A DNA stretch of 64,000 nucleotides from Hericium rajendrae (Eukaryota; Basidiomycota; Agaricomycetes; Russulales; Hericiaceae): positions 1 through 64,000 of the forward strand of contig CM065890.1 in assembly GCA_033439255.1 (NCBI GenBank), given 5' to 3'. The notes below the pieces were generated by a model. That model worked only from the letters and a program-made list of their open reading frames with translations, was not told where the DNA came from and did not search any database. The position numbers and the translations under genes were made by a program. Shown here in pieces: positions 11,706-24,561 of this stretch. Position 1 is the first letter of the stretch; each line of letters opens with the position of its first letter.

Positions 11706-12747
11706 GGTTCAGTTTATAGTAGTCCATTTGGAAGTATTAGAGTCAGGTCTGGAAGCGGACAAATAATCATTGACATTGTGAGTTGCCAGGCATATAGTAG
11801 CATGAGATTTAAGCCTTGTGTGTCAGCTTTGCCTGGATAGGGCAGCCCATGGTACGGATACATGCGCACCAGCTGACGATGCAGCTCCGCTACCATACTC
11901 ACTACCCACATCATCTGGGAGGGCCCCGGCAGTTGAGAGCAGACTCCTTCTGTGGGCAGGAAGGTACGAACTTAGGGGGGAGGGAGGAAAGGGCCAGATG
12001 GGGGGATTGTGTTAAGTGATTTGGAGTAGGGATCATGGTCCTAATCTACATACAACTATAAGTAGGTAGGGGCAGCTATTTGGCTGCTGCAGTTGGACAT
12101 ATGTCAAAGCAGAGCCAGAGCATTGTCTCAGGGGGGCAGCTCCAGCTCACAGCATGACTTCAGCCTCTCAGTATGGTGGGTCCTTGGCCTAAATAGGCCT
12201 CTGCTTTGACACTTTGCCAGGCATAAGTGCTCGACTGCTTTTCTGACTAGAGACCAGCAGTATATGTGGGTGGACAGGTGAATCAGATATGTGTGACTAC
12301 TCTGATGCTCATTCGGGGCAGTACATTGTTGGAACTGATTCTCTAAGTCCCGAGACCTGGGAATTAGGAAGTTTGAGTTAAGAGGGGTTCAGATTTTTTT
12401 TGGTAAAGATTGTGTTTATTCATTTGATCAGTACAGCTAACATAGTGATAGTACAGATAATGAGCCTGTGGTGATGTGGAGTTTGTTGTTATATAGTAGG
12501 GGTGGACACTAGAGAGGTATGATCAGTCCAAAAAGCTGTATAAAAGGCAGTATGAGACTGGAGAGTGACAGGAGGCATAGTATTTTTGTAATATATAGGA
12601 GGCAATAGAGAGGGAAAAGAGATAAATGAGATGAGTTGCAAGGCAGATAAACGAGGCAAGCTGCAGAGAGAATAAGCAAGGGTGTCAGAGCCAGGCGAGT
12701 TCAGTAAGGGAGAGACATCCATACTGTCTTTTTTTTTTTAGAAGATA
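11706..12747 (-). other. LINE ORF1-ORF2 junction region (degraded)
   Basis: This lies between the ORF1 stop (12748-12750 on the minus strand) and the first recognisable endonuclease residues. Only short open frames are present. By position it is the spacer and start of ORF2 of the split LINE. No other element is recognised in it. Confidence 0.4.
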
Positions 12748-12912
12748 TCACCACCTCCATCTGCATCCACCATTGAAACCCCCCCTAAAGCCACTGCAGT
12801 TAAACATAGAAGACATGTCACACGAGGGGCCATTCCATTCTACAATGTCTGGGAAGGGGCATAGGCCACGTGGGTGGTTGACACCATGGCATATGGAACA
12901 GAGCATGTTGTC
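12748..12912 (-). pseudogene. LINE ORF1, C-terminal zinc-knuckle piece
   Basis: The minus strand encodes MLCSICHGVNHPRGLCPFP, a CCHC-like knuckle with the following LCPFP typical of basidiomycete LINE ORF1 proteins, then a glycine/arginine-rich tail and a TGA stop at 12748-12750. Its upstream continuation is 30833-31792, on the far side of the inserted gypsy fossil. The CTGGG repeats at 12913-12917 and 30828-30832 mark the cut. Confidence 0.7.
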
Positions 12913-12917
12913 CTGGG

Positions 12918-13436
12918 TGTTAAGAACCATATGTTTCATTTCTTAACTTGACATTACTCCCTTTGACATCCCCACCATGGTCGATGTCCCATTGCTCTAT
13001 TCCCTTTATTTAACCATATCTACATGCATGCATGGACGCTATCGCACTGCCTCGATCCACTATCCATTTCCATCATGATCATTGCAGTGCTACCCTATCT
13101 ACTCCTCCATCATGTTTCATCCCCATCATGCATAGTACGATGCTGTGCAATGCACAGTTACTATCATCACCTTAGATACGACTCGTAGCTGTGCATCCTC
13201 CTGTATTTAACTGGTTGAGCTGAGTCCCTTAGACCTCAGCTTAACCACTTTGCAACTCTATAGGATTTACCTCCTGTCAGTTGCCAGTGCCCTTTAAGTT
13301 CCTCCACCTTGCACTTCCCTCTCTCAATCGCCCTCAACTCTCTTCATCGTTGATCGCCTCTTGAGCAGGTCAGCCTTTGTTGTTTGTGTGTAGCCTGAGT
13401 CCCTACTCAGTCACTACAGGACGTCAGTCCTTAGCA
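12918..13436 (+). repeat. 5' LTR of gypsy fossil 1
   Basis: A 519-bp repeat, TG...CA ended, paired with 30096-30827. A TGG-starting stretch (13438 onward) directly after it is the likely primer-binding site. Confidence 0.9.
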
Positions 13437-13639
13437 CTTGGTTAAGCTCTCCTACCACTCACCCTACACAAACCGGTCTACAGTCTCGACAACAGACTGC
13501 CACCATCCCATCCACCATCAAGAATCTTCTGTGAAGATCTTTAGGGTCTACTCCACATACCGGAGTCACCTCCCTCATCAAACACCACCATTGCTCCCCT
13601 CATTCCCCTATACCTTCCCCTCAAGGCATCGGAAGATGA

Positions 13640-15503
13640 ATTAACAGACGAACAAAGGGCACATCGTCGCTACCTAGAAGAGGATCAAGCAACCCCTTAC
13701 CGAATTTGTAGAACCAAGGCGTGACCAAAACTCTACACTTACGATGAAGCAGCAGACCTCCTTTACTACAACAAGGAATTGACATACCACGACGAAAACA
13801 GTAAACTCATAAGGATCTGGAGGAAAGGAAAGAAAATCGCTACAACCAAGGAAAACACCCCAGCAGAGTTCTTCAGAAAGAACTATCTACTTGAAGGAGA
13901 ACGACACAAGCAGATAGTCCAACAATCCAGGCGTGTATACTCCTCTCTACTCTGACATTCCCTAGAACTGAATCGTCTGGCTACCTCTACGATGATATCA
14001 ACAAGATCCACTACCGGTTCGACCTCAGGACATGCAAATTCTATATCCTATACAGAACAACTAGAGACGGCTCAATCCAAGAAGAACAGATCAACCTTGT
14101 CAGACCTGTCACCCTCTACAACTCCTACACCACCTTTTCCTACACCGATCCTAGGATCAGTGAAACCCCGGCCAGTGAACTTGAGGAACTCCAGAGTTCT
14201 AGAGCAGCAACTCCCATCGACTCCTCCATCTCCCTACCTTCCATCCCAGACCCCATCACCGAAACACTGGTTCCTCTACCCAGGACATCCAATCCTAAAG
14301 AAGACCCAGACAACAACTCAGAACCCTCCGATAGCTCTCCCCTCACAGCAAAAACCATTAGCAGACCCATCCTCGAGCCCTTCAATCCAACACCAGACCC
14401 TGCACTCTGCCCATTACCCTTTACCACAGACCCAACCCATGACCTCTTGGGACTCGGAGATCTCCAGAGGACTATTAACCCAGCAGACAGCGACAGTGAC
14501 AAAGAAGACGAGATGGCAAAGGGTCCAGATGTCAATAAGCCGACGCCTTTCACGGGTGTTCACATCAAGCTCAAGGAGTTCATCAGTCAATGCAAACTCC
14601 ATTTCAAACTTAAACCCGATCGATTCCCCGATGCAGGTGACACAAATCTACTTTGCTCTCTCCTACATCTAGGGAGGTACTGCAGGGCCCTGGGCAGCCA
14701 AGTACTTTGACCAGCTTGATAAACTCGAGGAAGATGGGAAAGAAGCCCTCACATAGGTCAAGTTCGAAGCAGACCTCCGCAAGCAGTTCGGAGAGATCCA
14801 TGCAGTAGAATCTGCACTCTTTGACATCCAACGCCTCAGGCAGGGAAACAGAAGTGTCGATGAATACACCACTGCTTTTAACATGTTGGCTGACATCTCT
14901 CTCCTTAATGACGTGGGACTCATCAGTGCCTACAAAAAAGGCCTTAATAGCGAGATCTCAAAGCAGATAACTATTGCAGAGAATCCTTCAAAGACCCTTC
15001 TTGACTGGCAGGATCGAGCCACCACCCTGGACATGCATCTTTGAGAAAGCCATTCAGACCAAGACCAAACCAAAAGAAGAGGAAGTTTCTTATATCCCAA
15101 CCAGCTGCTGGAAACACTCTCCAAGGACCCACAACGTCACTCAGACATAGACTCGGCCAAAGTCTTGGTTGGGGCATTCCAACGTCGTCCCGGCAAGTAC
15201 CAAGGCCCTCATCTGTCTCCAGAAGAGCGTGAACGTCGTCGTGCTAACAATCTCTGCTACAAGTGTGAAGGAGCAGGCCATGTTGCAATGTTCTGTTGCA
15301 ACCAGAATGAACAACCCTCCTCTACCAGAGCTACAGTAGGAGGATCAGTCAATGCCAGGAACACCGAGATAGAAACCCCTACTCCTCTCTTCACAATGGC
15401 TCGAGCCATGCAACAGATGAATGAGTCTGACCTGCAAGAAGCTCGGACCCTCATGCAAGCCGCCCTCAATCTTGAAGTACCTGAAGATCAAGAGGGTTTT
15501 TAG
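13640..15503 (+). pseudogene. gag region of gypsy fossil 1
   Basis: This is the capsid-type region of the fossil. A proline/serine/threonine-rich N-terminal part (about 13992-14500) precedes the capsid-like part (about 14500-15050). The nucleocapsid knuckle CYKCEGAGHVAMFC is at about 15255-15296. It is broken and kept here only as a landmark. Confidence 0.75.
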
Positions 15504-15528
15504 AGCGTCCTCATGCCACGACGTCATG

Positions 15529-15819
15529 CATCAGGAAAAGGGGAAATGTCTGACTGTCTGACTGTCTGACAGTTGTTTGAAATGTCTAAACTTCTGACCC
15601 ACATATGGATGGAATTACATATAGATTATTATTATATAGAGCCCAGATAGACTCAGACTTCAGTCTGACATCAGACAAAAATGTCTGAAAGGCACTTGAC
15701 GATAGGGACCCGTCTAATTGGTCTGATTGTCTGATCATCTGGACCAGACAGAATCAGACAGAATCAGATCAGATTAGACAAAGTCAGACACCATTCAGAC
15801 AAATGCTGATTTACTGATG
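15529..15819. mobile_element. Short CATCAG-family element in gypsy fossil 1
   Basis: This 291-bp element begins CATCAGGAAAAGG and ends TTTACTGATG, with TG at 15527-15528 and 15820-15821 as the 2-bp target duplication. It is packed with TCTGA/TCAGA words and contains the phrase GACGATAGGGACCCGTC, a version of the family's subterminal motif. It looks like a miniature of the giant elements (both subterminal arrays, no middle). Confidence 0.85.
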
Positions 15820-16296
15820 TGGAGGATGAAAGGTCTGCAAATTGCTTCTCCGAATTGTTTTGATATACTCTCGATGTCAGATGATGATGTTTCAATGGAC
15901 TCTTATTTACCAAATTGGCCGGCCAATTTACACGTATCCTCATTGAAATATAATGGTTCTCTATCCATCTGCATTATCACTTGGGAAAAATGGGCCGATG
16001 CTTCACACGGCAAGACGATTCCTTTTTTTTATTAGTTACATTTAACTTGGAAGAAGAAGGGTGATGCTTCACATAACAAGATGATTTTTTTCAATTGTTA
16101 GTTATATTTAGAATAGTGCATAAATGAGTAAAGTCTTACTGGTCAGATTGATTATAAATTGTGGCTCAACTACATAGCAGCTATAGCACTATGAAACTAG
16201 GCATAGCATTGGCTAGCAGCTATAGATTTTACATTTTTGAGATGGCTGCACATCTATGCTCATATATGCTGCTACACTGTTAAGTTATATATACTA

Positions 16297-16706
16297 CATC
16301 AGGAACCTTGACAATTTTCTGATGGGTCTGACAGTGTCTGACAGTACTCGTGCAAGTTAAATCAGATGCATCAGACAGTATCAGATAGCTGTTAGTTAAA
16401 TTAGACAGCATCAGACTCTATCAGACACTATCAGCTAAATGGACATGCAGATGCTGTAGAGATTGCTCAGAATGCTCTCAGATTTGTGAAAATATCAAAT
16501 ATTAGAAATTTTGTTATGATATATAATTAGAGATGGATAACTCCTATAGTGAACAATAGATATCCACTCTTAAATATATAAGCTAAATCAGATGTGATCA
16601 TTTGAAAAGTGGCTGCAGACAGATCAGACTCTATGAGCTCTATTAGATACTGTCAGACACTGTTAGACACTGCAGGTCAATCAGAAAATTGTCAAGGTTC
16701 CTGATG
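16297..16706. mobile_element. Foldback MITE of the CATCAG family
   Basis: The terminal inverted repeats are CATCAGGAACCTTGACAATT and its complement ending AAGGTTCCTGATG. They are flanked by TA at 16295-16296 and 16707-16708. It is a close relative of 10874-11235 and has no coding capacity. Confidence 0.88.
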
Positions 16707-16924
16707 TATATAACACTATTATCAGAGTCATAGCATCATTGGTTGAAAGTTTAGTACAAAGAAAACTCATTGTTTGGATATACAAAATTGACTTTTTTAA
16801 ACATTTAATTCAATGTTTTTGAGTGTAAAAGTTGATTCTACATGTAATATATCAATACACATAAGTTTTACTTGTCAAGCATTGAACACATTTATTATAA
16901 ATTAAAACACAAGAAAAAACAAAA

Positions 16925-17010
16925 TAGCCAGAGGTGGAATTGAACCTGAGCAAACACCTTAATGGCCGTTAAGGCATTGCTTACATAAGCAAAACTCAGT
17001 TTTGAAGTGC
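16925..17010 (-). repeat. tRNA-like sequence (SINE fragment or tRNA relic)
   Basis: The minus strand has a box-A-like TTTTGCTTATGTAAGC, a self-complementary middle arm (CCTTAACGGCCATTAAGG) and a box-B-like GGTTCAATTCC, spaced as in a tRNA. A closed acceptor stem is not evident, so a functional tRNA gene is unlikely. Confidence 0.4.
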
Positions 17011-17689
17011 AACATCTCCCTGCTAGCCTTTTCTTCAGACAGTTGTTGAAGCCAGTGGTCCTTCTACCAGTGGCTGTAACACTTTCAGACTACTTCTCCT
17101 CCCCTCGATGTGGGTGGGTGGAGAGGATGTCTACCCAATGGCTGTAGTGGTCATCCTGTATGTATCTCACTTGCTGATGTGGCAGACTAATTTCATTTTA
17201 GCTCTATCAATCCTGCACCAATGAAGGTGGATAAGGGCTCATTGAAAGCAGATTTGTAGCTGCTTTTAGATGATATCTTGTGAGTCATAATAACACCACT
17301 GGTAACCAAGATATAGGGGTATGACTGATTGATGATGTGGCAGATATACTGGATCATATCTTCACTTCCTATGATCTGATTTTTGCATTCTAAATTGTTT
17401 TGCAAAGCTGCTATATAGTATGTTTCAACTCAGATTACTGCTTGTTGATTGATTCATTTGTTGCAGAGCTATGAGACAGTCATTGTTTATAGTAGGCTAA
17501 CTCTTGGATGCATGTTTTGCTTATGTAAGCAGATGCTTATACTTCATTCAGCTGCATAAGGTCCTGTGGGATCACATCACTGAGAGTCTCAGAACCCAGT
17601 GCTACTGATAAATTGCATTTTTAGCTCATTTAAGTAATAAACAGTATCTAACTTTGTTTGCTGTATATCTCTTTACTGGCTTTGTCTTT

Positions 17690-18720
17690 CCATAAGCAGT
17701 AAACTGTATTGGAGACTGATTTTCTGATAGATCCAGACAAACTTGAGAACAGATGAATTGGCAGAGAACTGACCAGTTTAGCTAGAATTCAAACATTTTA
17801 GGGGGGGGAATAAAGAAATGCTTCGCATTCTGTGAGTTCTTAACCAATCCAGATGCATAGAATATGGCTGGAAAGCTATAAATAAGTAGATCTATACGCA
17901 CTTGAGAACAAGTAAATCAGAGGAGAATTGACTAAGTTAGCTCAAGTTCAAATATTGCAGGGGGAAAATGTAGGAATTCATTTCACTCTGTGAGTTTTGC
18001 ATGGATCAGGATACAAAAAATACAATCAGAAAGCAATAAATGAGTAGATCCAGACACATTTGAGAACAGGTGAATTGGTTGAGAACTGATCAAGTTACAT
18101 TAAATCAAGTGTAAATAAAAGTCCAGCCAGACCTGGAGTTGAACCTGCAACCTCTAATGAGTGTTAAGAGATAGGTCACATGGTGTGCGCCTTAACGGCC
18201 GTTAAGGCACACACCATGTGACCTATCTCTTAATGGCTGTTAACAGGTAGATCACATAATTATCTAACTTTGTTTGCTGTATATCTTTTTACTGGCTCTA
18301 TCTTTTTGTAAGTAGTAAATTGTTTTGAAGACAGGCTTCCTAATAGATCCAGATGCACTTGAGAACGAGTAAATCGGTGGAGAATTGACCAAGTTAGCTA
18401 GGATTCAAACATTTTAGGGGGGAAAACAAAGAAATGCTTCGCATTCTGCGAGTTCTTGACCACTCTAGACGCATGAGGTATGGCTAGAAAGCGATAAATA
18501 AGTAGATTTAGATGCACTTGAGAACGAGTAAATCGGTTGAGAATTGACTAAGGTAGCTTAAGTTCAAATATTGCAGGGGGGAATGTAAGAACTTATTGCA
18601 CTCTGTGAGTTCTGCACAGATCAGGATGCAGAAAATACTACCAGAAAGTGATAAATGAGTAGATCCAGATGCATTTGAGAACAGATGAATTGGTTGAGAA
18701 CTAATCAAGTTACATTAAAT
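17690..18720. repeat. Tandem duplication of a unit of about 600 bp
   Basis: Two long copies (about 17690-18115 and 18290-18720) share many phrases. Examples are GAAATGCTTCGCATTCTG (17815 and 18430) and the ends reading ATTAAATCAAGTG followed by AAAGTCCAGCCAGACCTGG. Inside each copy, a shorter unit of about 150 bp with ACTTGAGAAC...GAATTGAC is itself repeated, so the array is two-level. The duplicated unit includes the SINE-like 3' part. Confidence 0.55.
18164..18240. repeat. Near-perfect palindrome of about 75 bp
   Basis: The arms run from TTAAGAGATAGGTCACATGG to its complement CCATGTGACCTATCTCTTAA around the centre CCTTAACGGCCGTTAAGG (about 18191-18208). The centre palindrome also occurs, with one change, at about 16958-16975 inside the tRNA-like piece. 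It would form a cruciform or a long RNA hairpin. Confidence 0.7.
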
Positions 18721-18734
18721 CAAATGTAATTAAA

Positions 18735-18887
18735 AGTCCAGCCAGACCTGGAGTTGAACCTGCAAACTCATCAGATCAGTGATCTTGCAATTAGATAAGC
18801 TGACTGCCAAATGGGGGTAGTGGTCATTTTGGTGTCATTTTTGATAGGAAAACCTAGTATAGAGTAAACGATTCTAAGGAATCGTAA
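18735..18887 (-). repeat. tRNA-derived SINE-like copy 2
   Basis: This is the same family as 5010-5189. On the minus strand it has the CGATTCCTTAGAATCG head, the phrase ACACCAAAA, a tRNA-like body with GGCAGTCAGCTTATCTAA, box B GGTTCAACTCC, and a TTTTAATTACATTTG tail. Confidence 0.55.
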
Positions 18888-18889
18888 TC

Positions 18890-21800
18890 ACGATTTTAGG
18901 AAAACAACAAAATGTCGCCATTAAAGGCCTGGTGGACAGTGGAGCCACAGGCATTCTTATCAACTGGAGAATTGTCAACCAGTATCACATCAAGACAATT
19001 CCCCTCATGAAACCTATTCCAGTCAAAAACATCGATGACTCGAAAAATGCCCTTGGTCAATTTTTTTTTTTTTTTTGAATCAATATTGCTATTCGACGCT
19101 GATGCGTCATACAGCATTACATCCGTGTGACCCCCAAAACCTAAGCTACCACCTGCCCATTATTAAACATTGAGTGGCCCAGGAGTCGAGGGTCGTAAAA
19201 CTTGTTGTTGCTTGCGAAATCTTGATCTGCGTCACATAAGCTCCCCCCCTTGGTCAAATTACCCATTACTGTGTCTTACACATTGGAATCAAGGGACCCG
19301 GCAATGCAACGCACACAGAGAAGACACGATTTTATATCACAGATTTAGGACAAGATGACATTATCTTAGGAACCAACTGGCTGCGAGAACACAACCTCAA
19401 CATCAATTGGGCACAAGACCAACTTGTACTAGAACGATGCCAACATAAGTGCCATGTAACCAATGGACCAGTCCGAGTCAACAACATGGATACACTACCA
19501 TTCGCCCAACGACCCCAATGGGAAGCGGCCAGGAAAATAGCTCGCTGCCTATTCAGTTCATTAGACACTCGGGCTGCTGCCCTCCCTCACCCCCGCTATG
19601 TCTCACTCTCTTCCTGCTTGATCCAACATCATCCTTAGCTATGCTCTCGACCTCATTGTCCTCATCATCACTCCCCACACTACTGCCACTCAGGGATCTA
19701 GGCTTGGTGTCTGCAGCAACATCTGTCACACACCCCGTCAAAAACCCTACCAGTGATGCCTCATCCTCCCAACCTCACCACAAGGCCCATCCATAAGATG
19801 CAAAGTCAAACGGATCATCTCCATGAACGGCAAGTCGACCCAAGAATACACCCTGGAAGTGAAGAGGAGGACCATCAGGAGGGACTGCTCCGACACCCTG
19901 CTGTATGTCCAACCGCCAACTGTGGATCCAGTCACAAAAACGGGCCCAAAGTACTTCCTCCTCTGCCACCAGATCATCTCGAGATGTCTCAATGTGATAG
20001 AAGACAGCTACCACTATCATTAACATTGGAACAGGTAGCAAAAGCTGACACTCACATTGCTGGGCTGCAAACTCCGGAGTCTCCACGAGACACAGATTCA
20101 GCGTCTGAGGCATCAACGTGCGACTCAGGTTTTGTATCGCTATCTCTGCCCTCTCCTTGTGTAAACGATGCAGCGACAGAGCAAAAGGAAAGTTCCAACC
20201 GTGATACCCTGCAAAATGACCATATCACCATCCAGGATACCATACAGGACCAGAACAATGATCAGGAGACACAGCAATGTAATGACGTTCATCTAGGTGC
20301 AGCGAAGAGGACATGGAGAGTGAAGACCTTCCAAAAGCACAGGCGCACACCTCTTGTACCCACTCGGAGGATCCGAAAAATGCGAATTCGAAACACCACA
20401 TGGTTACCATCTCTGCATCGCCCAGATTTCACAGAAGATGCCAATGGATCCATCATGCCAATCCCCACAGATTGGTCCATCAAGGGTCTTGGCATCTCCA
20501 ACCCTGAGGATGATTTCGATTGCATTCTTGATCTATCACTGCCCGATGACATGGTGTTCTGCATTAATCGCACTGTAATCAATGTCCAAGAACTTGCTGC
20601 TGCCTTTGCTAGTAAGCAGAAGACCCGGACCTTAGACCAAATGATCCCGCAGGAATACCGGGAATTTTGCGATGTCTTTGAGGAAAAAGCATCAGAACGA
20701 CTGCCCACCAGAAGACCATGGGACCATGCCATCGACCTCAAACCAGATGTCGAGCCACACTCTGCCAAGGCCTACCCAATGGCCCCACATGAGCTCAAGG
20801 AACTTGACAAGTTTCTAGAAGAAAATCTCCGCAAAGGGTACATTTGAGAATCTAAATCTCCTTGGGCTGCCCTATTCTTTTTCATATCCAAGAAAGATGG
20901 CAAACTCCGACCAGTTCAAGACTACCGAGAGCTCAACAAAAGGACCATATGCAATGAATATCCCTTACCGCTTATTGGTGAACTTGTTGATAAACTCAAA
21001 GGAGCCAAAGTATTCTCCAAGTTCGACCTACGATGGGGGTACAACAATGTTTGCATCAAAGAAGGTGACGAACACAAGGCCGCCTTTCGTTGCAGCCGAG
21101 GACTATTTGAACCCACAGTCATGTTCTTCGGACTAACCAACTCCCCAGCCACATTCCAGGCAATGATGAATGCTTTGTTCAAAGACCTGATTGATGACGA
21201 CAAGGTTGTTATCTACATGGATGACATCCTGGTTTTCACTGAAACCCTGGACGAACATCGCTGGATTGTACGCCAAGTCCTCACTAGATTGTGCGACAAT
21301 GATCTGTTCCTCAAACCGGAAAAATGCACATTTGAAAAAGCAAAAGTCAAATACCTTGGCCTGATTATCTCTCACAATCAGCTCCACATGGACCCAGTCA
21401 AAGTAGATGGCATTATTCAATGGCCGGAGCTCCATACGGTCAAACAGACCCAGTCATTCCTGGGTTTTGGCAACTTCTATCGCCGGTTCATACAAGATTT
21501 TTCTAAAGTCGCCAAACCACTATTCGACCTCACAAAGAAGACTCATACCTGGCAATGGACTACTGAATGTCAAAAGGCCTTTGATGCACTCAAAACTGCC
21601 TTTACCACCTCTCCAGTACTTGTCATGCCAGATTATGACAAGCCCTTTTGCGTCGAATGTGATGCATCAGATTTTGCAACAGGCGCAATACTGTCCCAAC
21701 AGGGCTCAGACAATCAATGGCACCCAATTGCATATTACAGCAAGTCTCTCAATGATGCTGAACGTAACTACGACATCTATGACAAAGAGCTCCTTGTCAT

Positions 21801-23900
21801 CATCCGTGCCCTAGAAACCTGGCGCCATTATCTAGAAGGCCATCCCCATCCGATTGAGATCTGAACAGATCACAAAAACCTTGAATATTTCCGAACGGCC
21901 CAAAAACTCAACCATTGTCAGGCCCGATGGAGTCTCTTCCTTACCAGATTTGAATTCACTATCATGCATAAACCTGGCTCCTTCAACAAATCTGACGGTC
22001 TGTCTCGGTGTCTAGACCATAAAGCAGGGGTGGAAAATGACAACTCTGACCGCGTCCTGCTGGAACCCCAATTTTTCCAAATTCGAGCTACAGGACGTGG
22101 AAGTGTAACCAGTCTTGGAGACAAAACACTCTTGAAGTGAATCAGAGACTGCACAGAACATGACAACATTGTAACCATAGCAATGGGAACTATTCTGAAC
22201 ACAGGCCCTCGATCCATCGCCAAAGGACTACAGGAATGGAACCTAGAAGATGGCCTTATCCTGTTTAGAGAAAAAGTCTACATTCCTAAAGACCTTCAAC
22301 TGCACCGTGACATCGTCAAATCCCATCACAATTCACTAGCTACAGGTTATCCTGGACGATGGAAAACCTATGAACTGGTTCAGTGCAACTATTGGTGGCC
22401 AGGAATGTCTAACTTCGTCAAAAGTTATGTCACAGGATGTGCCATCTGCCAGTCGACCAAAAATGACACCCATCCCACCTATGTTCCCGTACAACCCACT
22501 GAGAAACCATCACAACCTTGGGAATACACCACCACAGACTTCGTAACAGATCTACCAGAAGTCCGTGGATTCGACTCCATCAACGTACTAGTGGTAGACC
22601 AATTCTCTAAAGCCATCATCATCTCACCCTGCCGGAAAGACATTGATGCAGATGGAACAGCTAAACTCTTTATGGACAATGTCTGAAAACGCTTTGGACT
22701 CCCTGACAAGATGATCTCAGACAGAGGACCCCAATTTGCATCTAAAGTCCTTCAAAGCATCTACAAAGGACTGGGGATCCGATCAGCGCTCAGTACAGCA
22801 TATCACCCCCAGACCGATGGAAGCACAGAACGTGTCAATCAAGAAATTGAGCAATACCTTCGTGCCTTCTGCATCAGGAAGGTTGACAACTTTCTGATTG
22901 ACCTGACAATTTTCAACCCTACTGACAGCTCCTGATTGATCTGATCCACCTGAAAGCAATCTTAACAGACAAATATCTGATCAGACTTTTACATTTAAGT
23001 AAAAACATTTATTGTCAGATATATAAGTTTGTAATCTCTAACTAATAGATATAACAAAATCTCTGATATCTGAAATTTTCTAAATCTGAGAGTGTCTGAT
23101 CTGAGAATTTTTTCAAATCTGGAGGTCAAATATCTGAAAATTATCTGCAACTGTCTGAGAGCATCTGATGATGTCTGACACTGTCTGATCCATCTGACTG
23201 ATATTTGACCTCCAGATTTGAAATCAGACACTCTCAGATTTTCAAAAATTTCAGATATCAAAGATTTTGATATATCTATTAGTTAGAGATTAAAAACTTA
23301 TATATCTGACAATAAATGTCTTTTCTTGAATGTAAAAGTCTGATCAGATATTTGCTTCTCAAGATTGCTTTCAGGTCAATCAGGTCAATCAGAAGCTGTC
23401 AGTAGGGTTAGAAATTGTCAGGTCAATCAGAAAGTTGTCAACCTTCCTGATGTGTAATGCTCACATGGACAATTGGACAGATCTCCTCCCCTTTGCCAAA
23501 TTCTCACATAATATCAAGGTACATTCGGCCACATGGAAAACACCCTTTGAATTACTCCATGGGTTCCAACCCCGCTTCCAACCAAAAATCCACCTAAATC
23601 CTGCTGTTCTGACAGCGGAACAAAGATTGATGACGATGCAGAAGGCCCAAGATGAAGCCAAAGCAAGCCAGACAATAGCTACCGAGGACATGCACTGACA
23701 AGAAGACAAATATGGAAAAGATGGACCTACCTTCAAACAAGACGATAAAGTCTGGCTAGACGGCAAGAATCTCAGGCTCCAGTATCCCAAAGCTAAGTTT
23801 GAACTTAAATGACAAGGACCCTTCAAAATTGTTCAAGTCATTAGTCCAGTCAACTATAAACTGAAACTACCACCGACCTGGAAGATCCACCCAGTCTTCC
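18890..23900 (+). pseudogene. pol region of gypsy fossil 1 (protease to integrase)
   Basis: Landmarks in order are: protease DSGATG (about 18925); reverse transcriptase from about 20620, with the YMDD catalytic box at about 21215; RNase H with [16 protein letters not shown] at about 21652-21700; and an integrase zinc region and core at 22300-22870, then 23455-23700. The reading is broken in several places and is interrupted by the element 22872-23452. It is typical Ty3/gypsy chromovirus order. Confidence 0.85.
22872..23452. mobile_element. CATCAG-family foldback element in the integrase of gypsy fossil 1
   Basis: This 581-bp element has long terminal inverted repeats starting CATCAGGAAGGTTGACAACT and ending AGTTGTCAACCTTCCTGATG. 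The 2-bp target duplication is TG (22870-22871 and 23453-23454). The two halves are near mirror images (the phrases with ATATAAGTTT and TTTTAATCTC recur inverted). It has no coding capacity. Confidence 0.92.
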
Positions 23901-23953
23901 ATGCTGGACTCCTCACGCCATACCATGAAACACCAGAACATGGCCCGAACTAC

Positions 23954-24220
23954 ATGCCCCCTCCCCCGGAGGTTATAGATGGAGAACAAGAGTGGGAAGT
24001 CGAAGGTGTGGTCAAATCTCGTATCTATGGCAAAAACCGATGCCTCCAATACCTCATCAAATGGAAGGGATTCCCTGATGCAGAAATGTCATGGGAACCA
24101 GCTGGGAATGTTGCAAATGCCAAGGACAAGATTGCGGAGTATCATCGGAAGCACTCAGGTGCTCCAAGGCCCATCAGAAGCCTTGGAATTGAGGCCGAGG
24201 CCTTCCATCAATCACTGTGA
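23954..24220 (+). pseudogene. Chromodomain of gypsy fossil 1
   Basis: The segment encodes EVEGVVKSRI, then YLIKWKGFPDAEMSWEPAGN, the classic chromodomain aromatic cage and SWEP block used by chromoviruses to target heterochromatin. It is the C-terminal end of pol. Confidence 0.85.
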
Positions 24221-24372
24221 GAACCCTTTACTGCCAGCGCATAAAAGGGAGCCTCACAGGTCCTTTCTAAACTAGCATCCAAACTGGATACTACTACCAC
24301 CACACTCCTCGCCCTCAACTTTGTCCTCAGCCTCCTCACTCTCGCCCTCACCTTTCTCATCTATTCTCAACG

Positions 24373-24561
24373 ATGCCTGCCCTCACCTTCCCTGCCATCC
24401 TCTCTGCCACAGGCCTCTCTGCCCCCAGCCTTCCATCCCCAGCCGCTGCTTCCCAGGACTCCCTCCCCGACCTCATTACACCGGACGACTCTGAACCCAC
24501 CGCTTCGCCCAGCCCTTCGGCAGCCCTTACCCTCAGTGACACCAAGTCTAGTGACGGAGTC
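24373..24561 (+). pseudogene. Extra open segment after pol in gypsy fossil 1 (left part)
   Basis: A short Ser/Pro/Ala-rich frame starts at an ATG at 24373, downstream of the chromodomain. It is cut by the giant insertion at 24562. A zinc-knuckle segment appears just beyond that insertion at 29484-29930. Such a segment between chromodomain and 3' LTR is absent from gypsy fossil 2. Confidence 0.5.

Larger units (their letters stand above)
15822..18887. repeat. Insertion cluster between gag and protease of gypsy fossil 1
   Basis: By comparison with gypsy fossil 2, most of this segment is foreign to the retroelement. It holds a short near-duplication at 15985-16085, the foldback 16297-16706, tRNA-like pieces on the minus strand (about 16925-17010, 18125-18160, 18735-18887), a tandem duplication (17690-18115 and 18290-18720) and a long palindrome near 18200. 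No coding sequence is recognised. The right edge is near 18887, where the CGATTCTAAGGAATCG head of the SINE-like copy meets protease sequence. The left edge is not exact. Confidence 0.5.

Noticed and set aside
16925-17010. Functional tRNA gene
   Set aside because: Box A/B-like words exist, but the acceptor stem does not close and the middle arm is an over-long palindrome.
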